Shown one piece after another: positions 1 to 6,227 of a DNA stretch of 6,995 nt (positions are counted from its first letter, which is position 1; each line of letters begins with the position of its first letter). The notes beneath the pieces were generated by a model. That model did not search any database. It was not told where the DNA came from and saw only the letters and a program-made list of their open reading frames with translations. The DNA lies in NCBI GenBank assembly GCA_030917665.1, contig JAUPUH010000034.1:1-6995 (forward strand), given 5' to 3'. Source of the DNA: Patescibacteria group bacterium (GTDB taxonomy: Bacteria; Patescibacteriota; Minisyncoccia; Phycocordibacterales; PALSA-1337). The position numbers and the translations under genes are program-made.

Positions 1-438
1 ACATGCTCCCAAATGTACTACCGGACCATGATCATCGATTCAACGATCGGTTACGAGCTCGGCGAGTACACGGGGCAGTTCACCTGGGGAACCAACACCA
101 TCAGCGGGCAGTACTATTATAGTGATGGCACGTTCTCCTGGTTCACCACATTCGACAGGAATGCTGGCAGCGATGAGTGCAGCCTTGCTCCTGGAGATTC
201 ATCTGGTGGAATGTTCGTCCTTGATGAAGGTCAATGGAAATTGGCAGGTATCAATTGGAATTCCATCCATGGCCTCTTCTACCTCGATGGACACTACTTC
301 AATGGGAACATGATGGACCTCAACGGCGTCAACTGGTATGGCTGGGTTTACCCTGCCGCACAGCAAGAGACACCAACGATGTCCAACCATACACCCATTC
401 CAGTTGATTGGATCAACTCCATTACTGGAGGACACTGA
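1..438 (+). CDS. Trypsin-like (chymotrypsin-fold) serine protease, C-terminal part; 5' end outside window
   Basis: The reading frame is open to the window edge (Thr-Cys-Ser-Gln precede the first ATG at 13), so the true start and the N-terminal barrel with the expected His and Asp of the triad are missing. The visible 145 residues carry PGDSSGGMFV (GDSSGG at 193-210), matching the nucleophile motif GDSGG of the S1 family; the probable catalytic Ser codon is 199-201. It is followed by QWKLAGINW, the strand pattern seen after the nucleophile in many bacterial trypsin-like proteins. VDWINSI near the C-terminus resembles the closing helix of the fold. There is no C-terminal anchor or sorting signal. 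Many Trp, Tyr and Asn residues and few charges suit an exported protein; the signal peptide would lie upstream and is inferred. The position after GDS is Ser where Gly is usual. The gene is GC-richer than its neighbours (about 53% over the first 180 bases) and converges on lysS. Fold assignment is fairly secure; substrate is unknown. Confidence 0.75.
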   Translation, partial: TCSQMYYRTMIIDSTIGYELGEYTGQFTWGTNTISGQYYYSDGTFSWFTTFDRNAGSDECSLAPGDSSGGMFVLDEGQWKLAGINWNSIHGLFYLDGHYFNGNMMDLNGVNWYGWVYPAAQQETPTMSNHTPIPVDWINSITGGH

Positions 439-458
439 TCTGACCAAGTGATGATTAC

Positions 459-501
459 AAAAACCGCGCTGACTTTTCCAAAAGTCGGCGCGATTCTTTT
501 T
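459..501. terminator. Bidirectional Rho-independent terminator between convergent genes
   Basis: Arms 465-477 and 480-492 pair over 13 positions with one T-G wobble (470/487). The two bases between them mean the innermost pair probably opens to give a 4-nt loop. On the plus strand the stem is followed by ATTCTTTTT (493-501). On the minus strand it is followed by a T5 run (complement of 459-463). It can thus serve both the protease gene, whose stop is 27 nt before the stem, and lysS, whose stop is 30 nt before it. On the minus strand the wobble becomes an A-C mismatch, so termination may be better for the plus-strand gene. Confidence 0.85.
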
Positions 502-521
502 ATATACTAAATTTTTCTTTT

Positions 522-1976
522 CTATTTCCCCTCTTTCTTCGGCCTCATGAGCGGGAACATCTGAAGCTCACGGACAGGTTTGTCAGCAAGGAAAGCAAAG
601 AGACGCTCTCCGAATCCGAATCCGCATGTAGGTGGCATTCCATGCTCAAGCATCTCGACAAATTCATGATCAGCCATCATCGCTTCCGTATCACCTTTGT
701 CCACAAGTTTCTGTTGTGTATCAAATCGCTCCTTCTGATCAATCGGATCATTAAGCTCTGAATACCCCCTACCAACTTCGCTTCCTGCGATAATAGGCTG
801 GAACATTTGTGCGAGCTGCTTGCCATCCACGCTCTTAGCAAGAGGAGAAACAATCAAAGGATGATTGATAAGGAATGCAGGACCGGCAATATTCTTTCTG
901 CAATATTTCCAAAGAGTATCGATGAGACGCTCTTTGTTTTCGCCTTCGTATGTAACTTTGAGCTCCTGGAGCTTTTTCATCATCTCTTTTTCAGAAGCAG
1001 ACAAAATATCAATACCAGTCTGTTTCTTGATTTCTTCTGTAAAATCAATCTTTACCCATTCATCAGCGAGATCAAATGTATGACCACGAGTTGTGAATTT
1101 CGTAGAACCGAAAACATCCTGAGCAATCTTGCGGTACATCTCTTTTACAAGATCCATACCGTCATTATAGTCGGCGAAAGACCAGTAGAATTCCATATTC
1201 GTAAATTCCTGAAGATGCTCTGGGCTTGATCCTTCATTTCTATACGCCCTTCCTATTTCAAATGTCTTTGGAAATCCTGCAGCCATGAGTCTCTTCTGCC
1301 AGAGTTCTCCAATAGAAATTCGAAGGTAGACATCAAGATTATAGTCATTGTGGTGAGTCTTGAAAGGTGTTGCTTCAGCACCGCCCGTCGTCAATTCAAT
1401 GGTCGGTGTCTCCACTTCCAAGAAACCGTTATCCTTCAAGAAGTTTCGTGTCACATCCCAAAATTTTGATTTCTTTACAAAAAGATCTCGAAGCTCCTCA
1501 TTCATAAGAATATCGAGGTATCGCTTTCGGTATCGCTCATCATCATCCTTGATGCCATGCCACTTTTCAGGCAAAGGCAAAAGAGTCTTCGTTGCGATGG
1601 TCCACGACTTCACCATAAGGCTTTGCTCGCCTCGCTGTGTTGTGAAGAAATTTCCCGTTACAGAAATGAAATCGCCGATATCGATTGTCTCAGTGAAAAG
1701 CTGGAATAATTTTTCATCAAGCTCATCTTTCTTAAAGACTGCTTGGAATTTTCCTTTACCATCATAAAGAACGGCAAAAAGAATAGCTCCTTGTCCTCGG
1801 ATTGCCATGATGCGCCCCGCAAGAGAAACCTCCTTGCCGGCCTTTTCATACTCCACGAAACTTGCCTTAGCATCACCAAGACAAAACGTACGAGGAACCT
1901 TACTTGGGAAAGGGTTCATCCCCGCAGCCTTGAGCTTGTTGAGTTTTTCGAGACGGGTCGCCTTTAATTCATCCAT
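522..1976 (-). CDS. lysS: Lysyl-tRNA synthetase, class II
   Basis: Charges tRNA-Lys with lysine using ATP in the cytosol. The 484 residues are near the usual length of about 500. The N-terminal RLEKLNKLKAAGMNPFP (8-24) is the typical LysRS opening. An OB-fold anticodon-binding domain follows (about 48-130, with GRIMAIRGQG), then the class II core: motif 1 near 183-193 (NGFLEVETPTI), motif 2 at 239-264 (FEIGRAYRNEG ... NMEFY) and motif 3 at 452-479 (GFGFGERL ... FPLMRP). GYSELNDPIDQKERF (404-418) is a LysRS signature. Lysine-site residues seen by eye alignment to E. coli LysU include E224, E262, Y264 and E407. The usual Asn just before the SELND segment is Arg403, and motif 3 is one residue shorter than usual. 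The gene lies 5 nt behind greA and is almost surely co-transcribed. The ATG at 1976 fits the family N-terminus, though no Shine-Dalgarno sequence precedes it. Confidence 0.96.
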   Translation of the reverse strand: MDELKATRLEKLNKLKAAGMNPFPSKVPRTFCLGDAKASFVEYEKAGKEVSLAGRIMAIRGQGAILFAVLYDGKGKFQAVFKKDELDEKLFQLFTETIDIGDFISVTGNFFTTQRGEQSLMVKSWTIATKTLLPLPEKWHGIKDDDERYRKRYLDILMNEELRDLFVKKSKFWDVTRNFLKDNGFLEVETPTIELTTGGAEATPFKTHHNDYNLDVYLRISIGELWQKRLMAAGFPKTFEIGRAYRNEGSSPEHLQEFTNMEFYWSFADYNDGMDLVKEMYRKIAQDVFGSTKFTTRGHTFDLADEWVKIDFTEEIKKQTGIDILSASEKEMMKKLQELKVTYEGENKERLIDTLWKYCRKNIAGPAFLINHPLIVSPLAKSVDGKQLAQMFQPIIAGSEVGRGYSELNDPIDQKERFDTQQKLVDKGDTEAMMADHEFVEMLEHGMPPTCGFGFGERLFAFLADKPVRELQMFPLMRPKKEGK

Positions 1977-1981
1977 TAAAT

Positions 1982-2446
1982 TTAGATAGAAATAAGTGTG
2001 TAAACTGCCTTGCCCTTAGGAGTCGTGAAAGAAACCTTCTCACCTTTCTTTTTTCCAAGAAGTGCAGAACCAAGAGGAGAAAGGTTTGAAACTTTTCCAT
2101 GAGCCATGTCCGCCTCTTCTGATCCAACGATTTTGTATTCTTTAATATCTTTCTCGCCATCCTTCTGAACCTTGACTGTAGATCCAATCGATACAACATC
2201 TCCGTGCTTTTCATCAACAATCATCGCTGTCTTGATGAGATTCTCAATGTGATTGATACGGTCTTCTACTTCCGCCTGCTCTTGTCGAGCTTCGTGATAT
2301 TCGGCATTTTCAGAAAGGTCTCCGAGCTTCTTGGCATATTCTAGATTTTCTGCCACCTGCTTTCTTTTTTCTGTTTTCAGTATGGTAAGTTCCTTCACAA
2401 ACTCCTGCATTTTCTCACTCGTAAGATATTGTTGTGCGTCGCTCAT
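1982..2446 (-). CDS. greA: Transcription elongation factor GreA
   Basis: GreA enters the secondary channel of stalled, backtracked RNA polymerase and stimulates cleavage of the extruded RNA 3' end. The 154 residues match the family size of about 158. Residues 1-78 form the N-terminal coiled-coil hairpin. Its tip carries GDLSENAEYHEAR (42-54), with acidic D43 and E46 that help hold the catalytic metal. Residues 80-154 are the FKBP-like domain, with the signature SPLGSALLGKKKGE (123-136). SPLG and the acidic tip favour GreA over GreB. The start at 2446 gives the normal N-terminus (YLTSEKMQEFVKEL). It follows mrdA after a 58-nt gap and precedes lysS by 5 nt, a pairing also common in other bacteria. 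Confidence 0.96.
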   Translation of the reverse strand: MSDAQQYLTSEKMQEFVKELTILKTEKRKQVAENLEYAKKLGDLSENAEYHEARQEQAEVEDRINHIENLIKTAMIVDEKHGDVVSIGSTVKVQKDGEKDIKEYKIVGSEEADMAHGKVSNLSPLGSALLGKKKGEKVSFTTPKGKAVYTLISI

Positions 2447-2459
2447 TAGGGTTACATTA

Positions 2460-2490
2460 GTTATAAGACCTATATAATACCTTATTTAAG
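2460..2490 (-). promoter_or_regulatory. Possible promoter for greA-lysS
   Basis: The 58-nt gap between mrdA and greA is very AT-rich and holds two -10-like hexamers on the minus strand: TATTAT (2479-2474) and TATAAC (2465-2460), each 5 of 6 to TATAAT. The -35 matches are poor (TTAAAT at 2489-2484, 18 nt before TATAAC). Using TATAAC would leave a leader of only a few bases before the ATG at 2446. A weak 5-bp inverted repeat (ATAAG at 2485-2481, CTTAT at 2467-2463) brackets the first hexamer. This is the only gap among the minus-strand genes large enough for a promoter; transcription may instead simply continue from mrdA. Confidence 0.25.
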
Positions 2491-2504
2491 AGGAAAAGTA
2501 CATA

Positions 2505-4184
2505 TTACTTAAAATACTCCGGTGTATTGATATTCATCCAATCCAGGACCTCCCTCATAGCCGCACCTGCACCTATAAGATTGTGGACGGACCCTTTTTC
2601 CATAAGAACAGCAAAGACATAGCGGGGTGTCTTATAAGGGAAATAACCTGTCATCCATGAATTGACCTTGTCCTTACTTGCTCCGAGTTCAGCGGTACCT
2701 GACTTCGATGCTACCTCGACATACGGCACATTGAGGGAGGTTCCTGTTCCCTGCTGGACGCCAAGTCTCATTCCTTCTTTAATGACCGTGAAATAGTCAG
2801 CGGGTATCTCGATTTGACGAACGACAGGCCCTGCTTCGCCTTTAATTATACTCGGGTCTCGAAGCAGCCCATCATTTACCACAGCAGCCAGTGCGCGAAC
2901 AATCTGAATTGGTGAAGTTTGGAAACCGTACTGACCAATAGATGTGTGATAGGTGTTTCCAAGATTCCACGCCTCACCGTCGAAATGCTCTTTTTTCCAT
3001 TCTGGATTTGGAACCGTTCCAGCTGCACCACTAAAAAATGAGTCTTCTATCCTTTCTCCGAATCCGAATTGCTTCATATATTTTTCTATACGCGCAATAC
3101 CGAGACCTTTCAGATCCTTATACCCTCCACCAACTTCATAAAAATAAACGTCAGAAGACACAGCAATAGCTTGTCTCATATCCACATAACCGTGAGCTTT
3201 CCAGTCTTTGAAAATTGTCTGAAGATCTGGGTAGTATTGGTTCTGAACAGCGATTGATCCTGTGCTTAGTATCTTCTGAGAAGCTGGTACGATTTTCTCA
3301 TTGAGAGCCGCAAGAGCCATGTAGGGCTTCACAATCGATCCTGGCGTGTAAAGTCCGTCTACCGCACGATCGAGGAACGGTTTGTCTGGACTTGTAAGGT
3401 AGGATTTAACCTTCGCTGTATCAGTCTTTGCTGACATAACTTCAGAATCGTACTCAGGATAACTTGTCATAGCAATGATTTCCCCATTTGTCACATCCAT
3501 CATCACAGCAGCTCCTCCAGCAAAACCTACCTGTTGGGAAATGTGTTTAATAGCTCGATACATTTCAGATTGAATACGAGAATCAATTGAAAGGTTCAAG
3601 TTGGCCCCCTCTTTTGGTGGCTGCATCGTGTTTTGTGACTGAATTTTTCCTCGAGCATCGACTTCAACCAACTTAATACCATTTGCGCCTTGGAGATTTG
3701 CATTGAAATATTTTTCAACACCATCTGCACCCTCGAAATCTTCACGGTAATAGAATCCAGCGCTATCCTTCGACGGATACTGAACATACCCTACAACATG
3801 GGCTAAGCCTGGATCACCTTTATATTTTCTTAATGCAATGTCAGGATCATCGCTTGGAGCATTCCATGCAAGTTCGATGCCGTTCCTGTCATATATAACT
3901 CCACGGGCAGCAAAAATCGGCGTATGGCGAAGGCGATTGTTCTCGCTGCGCTCACGATACATATCGCCGTCCTTTATCTGGAGTGCCCAGACCTTCGAAC
4001 CGAAAGTTATGAGAACAAGAATGAAAAAAGCCACAACCACTGATAATGTAATCCTTGATATTGGACGTTCCAGCCTACCCTCAAACTGTTGTGTATCAAA
4101 CTGCGGAAGGTTGTGAGAGTCTATGAAAATTTCATCTGGAGCTATATCCTTGTGTGATTTTCTTCTTCTAATTCCTATCTTCAT
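2505..4184 (-). CDS. mrdA: Penicillin-binding protein 2, elongasome peptidoglycan transpeptidase
   Basis: A monofunctional class B PBP that cross-links peptidoglycan stem peptides during elongation. Order: a cytoplasmic tail of about 43 residues rich in Arg and Lys (IRRRKSHK); one membrane helix (about 44-66); the dimerisation/pedestal region starting with RGVIYDRNG (94-102); and the transpeptidase domain from about 220. Active-site motifs are SIVK (S283 nucleophile, K286) in TPGSIVKP, SSD (343-345) in the SxN/SxD position, and KSGTAE (494-499) in the KTG position. SSDVYFYEVGGG supports PBP2 over the divisome protein PBP3 (FtsI). At 559 residues it is shorter than E. coli PBP2 (633), mainly in the region before the catalytic domain. 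It starts 17 nt inside the upstream small membrane gene and ends the mre/mrd cluster. A purine stretch, GAAGAG, 11 nt before the ATG is at best a weak ribosome-binding site. Confidence 0.93.
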   Translation of the reverse strand: MKIGIRRRKSHKDIAPDEIFIDSHNLPQFDTQQFEGRLERPISRITLSVVVAFFILVLITFGSKVWALQIKDGDMYRERSENNRLRHTPIFAARGVIYDRNGIELAWNAPSDDPDIALRKYKGDPGLAHVVGYVQYPSKDSAGFYYREDFEGADGVEKYFNANLQGANGIKLVEVDARGKIQSQNTMQPPKEGANLNLSIDSRIQSEMYRAIKHISQQVGFAGGAAVMMDVTNGEIIAMTSYPEYDSEVMSAKTDTAKVKSYLTSPDKPFLDRAVDGLYTPGSIVKPYMALAALNEKIVPASQKILSTGSIAVQNQYYPDLQTIFKDWKAHGYVDMRQAIAVSSDVYFYEVGGGYKDLKGLGIARIEKYMKQFGFGERIEDSFFSGAAGTVPNPEWKKEHFDGEAWNLGNTYHTSIGQYGFQTSPIQIVRALAAVVNDGLLRDPSIIKGEAGPVVRQIEIPADYFTVIKEGMRLGVQQGTGTSLNVPYVEVASKSGTAELGASKDKVNSWMTGYFPYKTPRYVFAVLMEKGSVHNLIGAGAAMREVLDWMNINTPEYFK

Positions 4185-4464
4185 AAATAGTAAGTCTCTT
4201 CTTTAAGAAAAATGATATCAGGAACAGTACGACGCTCGCAATAGTAAAGATGTATCTGACATTCCAAAACTCTGGCATAGGCATTCCGTACAATGCATCA
4301 TACATCACTCCCCATAGGATAATTTCATAGTACACGGGGAAATAGAAAAGAAGCGCTATTGCAGCACACCATGTGAGCCACCAGTAGCCCCACATAATGC
4401 AACAGAACATCACGATGCCTGCACCAAGCCGAATAAGTATTCTTTTTGCTGTGTTTTTTTTCAT
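4168..4464 (-). CDS. Small three-helix membrane protein in the mreD position (possible reduced MreD)
   Basis: The 98 residues contain three likely membrane helices (about 10-25, 28-50 and 70-88), a basic N-terminus (MKKNTAKR) and a basic-acidic tail (KKRLTIYEDRN). It lies between mreC (1-nt gap) and mrdA (17-nt overlap), exactly where mreD sits in most bacteria. Around the second helix, WGVMYDALYG (51-60) resembles the conserved MreD pattern G-x-x-x-D-x-x-x-G found in the helix-loop region of that family. MreD normally has about 160 residues and five to six helices, so this would be about half a protein. The link to MreD rests on position and this short motif; an unrelated small partner of MreC or PBP2 is possible. 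The coding run starts with AAAAAAAA straight after ATG. That it is a gene is well supported by its tight packing. Confidence 0.8.
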   Translation of the reverse strand: MKKNTAKRILIRLGAGIVMFCCIMWGYWWLTWCAAIALLFYFPVYYEIILWGVMYDALYGMPMPEFWNVRYIFTIASVVLFLISFFLKKRLTIYEDRN

Positions 4465-4465
4465 A

Positions 4466-5191
4466 TTAAATATCTATTTCTACCCACTTTTGTTCATATA
4501 TGTTTATCGGTTGAGAAAAAAGTATCGTAGAAAATGCACGGGCAGGATCGGCAATGACCCTTTTTACTATACCAAAAACGGTAGTTGTAAGGTGTGGAAT
4601 CGTGACGGTATCACCTTCTTGTATTTTAACATCACGAGGAAGCACTGCTTCAAATGATCCGCCACCTCTACCTGTAGCTGTTGCTTGAATATCATCAACA
4701 CCGATGAATACTTCAAATTTTTCACCATACGAGGAGTACAGTTTTACTTTTGATATGAGCGGTGAGGCATCAATCACTTCACCAATAATAACCTTACCTA
4801 TTGCATAAACTTTGGCGCCATTCTTAACTCCAGAATCGAGACCTGCATCAATAATAAAAGTGTCGTATGCAGAAAATGGAGGCTTCTTGAGAACATACGC
4901 AACAAGAGAGCTTGAAGATACTCTCGTATCAAAAATCTTTTTCAAATCAGCATTCTCTTTCTGAAGCTCAATAATCGTAGCGTTCTGCAATTCAGGCGAA
5001 ATAAAAGCAGTACCTTCCTTGATATTTTTCTCGATACCCCAGAATGGTCGAACAATCGTAGTAAAAAAGGAAGAAAGAAGCGTCGGGAAAAACAGATACA
5101 ACACAACAAGAATAAGGATTATCAAGCTGACAATCTTTATCGGTAGACCTATTCTCTTTGGCTGTACATTACTTTTGTGTTCGTAGCTCAT
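4466..5191 (-). CDS. mreC: Rod shape-determining protein MreC
   Basis: A bitopic inner-membrane protein that links MreB to PBP2 and activates the elongasome. Seen here: a short cytoplasmic N-terminus, one membrane helix (about 17-39, rich in Ile, Leu and Val), a short coiled coil (about 65-88, with ELQNATIIELQKENADLKK), then the periplasmic beta domain. The latter includes PPFSAYDTFIIDAGLDSGV (104-122), GKVIIGEVIDASPLISKV (132-149) and RDVKIQEGDTV (186-196), all typical MreC elements. At 241 residues it is short; most family members have 270-370. The missing length is mainly coiled coil and a C-terminal tail. Its ATG lies 23 nt inside the 3' end of mreB, with no clear Shine-Dalgarno, which suggests translational coupling. 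It ends 1 nt before the next gene. Confidence 0.94.
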   Translation of the reverse strand: MSYEHKSNVQPKRIGLPIKIVSLIILILVVLYLFFPTLLSSFFTTIVRPFWGIEKNIKEGTAFISPELQNATIIELQKENADLKKIFDTRVSSSSLVAYVLKKPPFSAYDTFIIDAGLDSGVKNGAKVYAIGKVIIGEVIDASPLISKVKLYSSYGEKFEVFIGVDDIQATATGRGGGSFEAVLPRDVKIQEGDTVTIPHLTTTVFGIVKRVIADPARAFSTILFSQPINIYEQKWVEIDI

Positions 5192-6227
5192 CTTCGTTTT
5201 GTATTAGAACATCATTGTATTTTTCCAAATCCTCAAGGATAATTCCAGTCCCTCTTGCAATAGCGGTCAAAGGATCTTCAGCGATATAGACTGGAAGTTT
5301 GAGCGCGGATGTAAGAAGTCCCGCAAGACCCTTTATCAAAGCCCCTCCACCAACAAGGTGTATTCCTCGGTTCATAACGTCTGAGAGAATTTCTGGTGGT
5401 GTTGTTTCGAGTACCTCCTTTGCAGATTCGACAAGGGTATCTATAGATGAAGACATCGCCTCTCGTATATCTGAGTCAGTAATGACCACTTCTCGAGGAA
5501 GACCAGTGATAAGATCACGCCCCCGAATTGTTGTTTCAAGAGATTCTCCCGGGACAACTGCCCCGACTGCGATCTTGATATATTCTGATGTCTTTTCACC
5601 AATGAGAATTTTGAATTCATTTCGTATATACGACATGATGTCATTGTTGAGCTTATCTCCTGCGACTTTAAGGTTTTTTGAGCGCACAATTCCACCGAGA
5701 GAAATAACAGCAATGTCTGTAGTTCCTCCTCCTATATCGATGATCATACTTCCAACTGGTTCATGAATAGGTAAACGAATACCAATAGCTCCAGCCATTG
5801 GTTCTTCAACAATATAAACTTCTCGTGCTCCGGCATTCTTTGTGGCATCTCGTACGGCACGTATCTCGACATTCGTAACACCCGACGGCACACCAACAAC
5901 GACTCGTGGGCCGAGAATTTTCTTTGAATACTGCTCAGCTTTCTTTACGAGATACGAAATCATTTCTTCTGTGACCTCGAAGTCTGAAATAACGCCATCA
6001 ACAAGCGGACGGACAGCGATAATGTGAGGAGGTGTACGGCCAAGCATGTCTTTTGCAACAGTACCAACAGCAACCACGCGGCCAGTTTTCTGATTTACAG
6101 CCACAACAGAAGGCTCGTTCACGACGATGCCGTGTCCGCGCAGGTAAACAAGCGTATTGGCTGTTCCGAGATCTATACCAATATCGTTCGACAAATATGC
6201 ATAGATTTTTTTCTTAAATTCCTTCAT
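5169..6227 (-). CDS. mreB: Rod shape-determining protein MreB, bacterial actin
   Basis: An actin-like ATPase that polymerises under the inner membrane and directs the elongation machinery. The 352 residues match the usual length of about 340-350. Visible motifs: phosphate 1 IGIDLGTANT (16-25); NEPSVVAV (37-44); EEPMAGAIG (141-149), which carries the putative catalytic Glu; phosphate 2 DIGGGTTDIAVISLGG (164-179); and the adenosine motif HLVGGGALIKGL (290-301). The N-terminal segment MKEFKKKIYAYLS is basic and amphipathic, plausible for membrane binding. An acidic tail of about 20 residues follows the core. The ATG at 6227 lies within the last codons of proS (14-nt overlap); an ATG 10 nt upstream is out of frame. 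It heads the cell-shape genes, and its 3' end overlaps mreC by 23 nt. Confidence 0.97.
   Translation of the reverse strand: MKEFKKKIYAYLSNDIGIDLGTANTLVYLRGHGIVVNEPSVVAVNQKTGRVVAVGTVAKDMLGRTPPHIIAVRPLVDGVISDFEVTEEMISYLVKKAEQYSKKILGPRVVVGVPSGVTNVEIRAVRDATKNAGAREVYIVEEPMAGAIGIRLPIHEPVGSMIIDIGGGTTDIAVISLGGIVRSKNLKVAGDKLNNDIMSYIRNEFKILIGEKTSEYIKIAVGAVVPGESLETTIRGRDLITGLPREVVITDSDIREAMSSSIDTLVESAKEVLETTPPEILSDVMNRGIHLVGGGALIKGLAGLLTSALKLPVYIAEDPLTAIARGTGIILEDLEKYNDVLIQNEDELRTQK

Noticed and set aside
13..438. The protease as a complete short protein starting at position 13
   Set aside because: The frame is open to the window edge, and a chymotrypsin fold needs an N-terminal barrel with His and Asp that cannot fit in 141 residues.
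199..447. Minus-strand open frame of 82 codons across the protease gene
   Set aside because: Antisense to the GDSSGG protease frame, overlaps the approach to the terminator, and has no family features.
807..1229. Plus-strand open frame of 140 codons inside lysS
   Set aside because: It lies wholly antisense to a well-conserved gene, and its protein is Phe/Ser-rich without recognisable motifs, as expected for a shadow.
2463..2485. Inverted repeat ATAAG/CTTAT with a 13-nt spacer before greA as an operator or terminator
   Set aside because: Arms of only 5 bp in very AT-rich DNA with no T-tract; easily produced by chance.
2496..2509. AAGTA/TACTT hairpin at the end of mrdA as its terminator
   Set aside because: A 5-bp AT-rich stem is too weak for intrinsic termination, although a few T residues follow on the minus strand.
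5299..5766. Plus-strand open frame of 155 codons inside mreB
   Set aside because: Antisense to MreB motifs; low-complexity Ser/Arg/Pro composition typical of a reverse-strand shadow.
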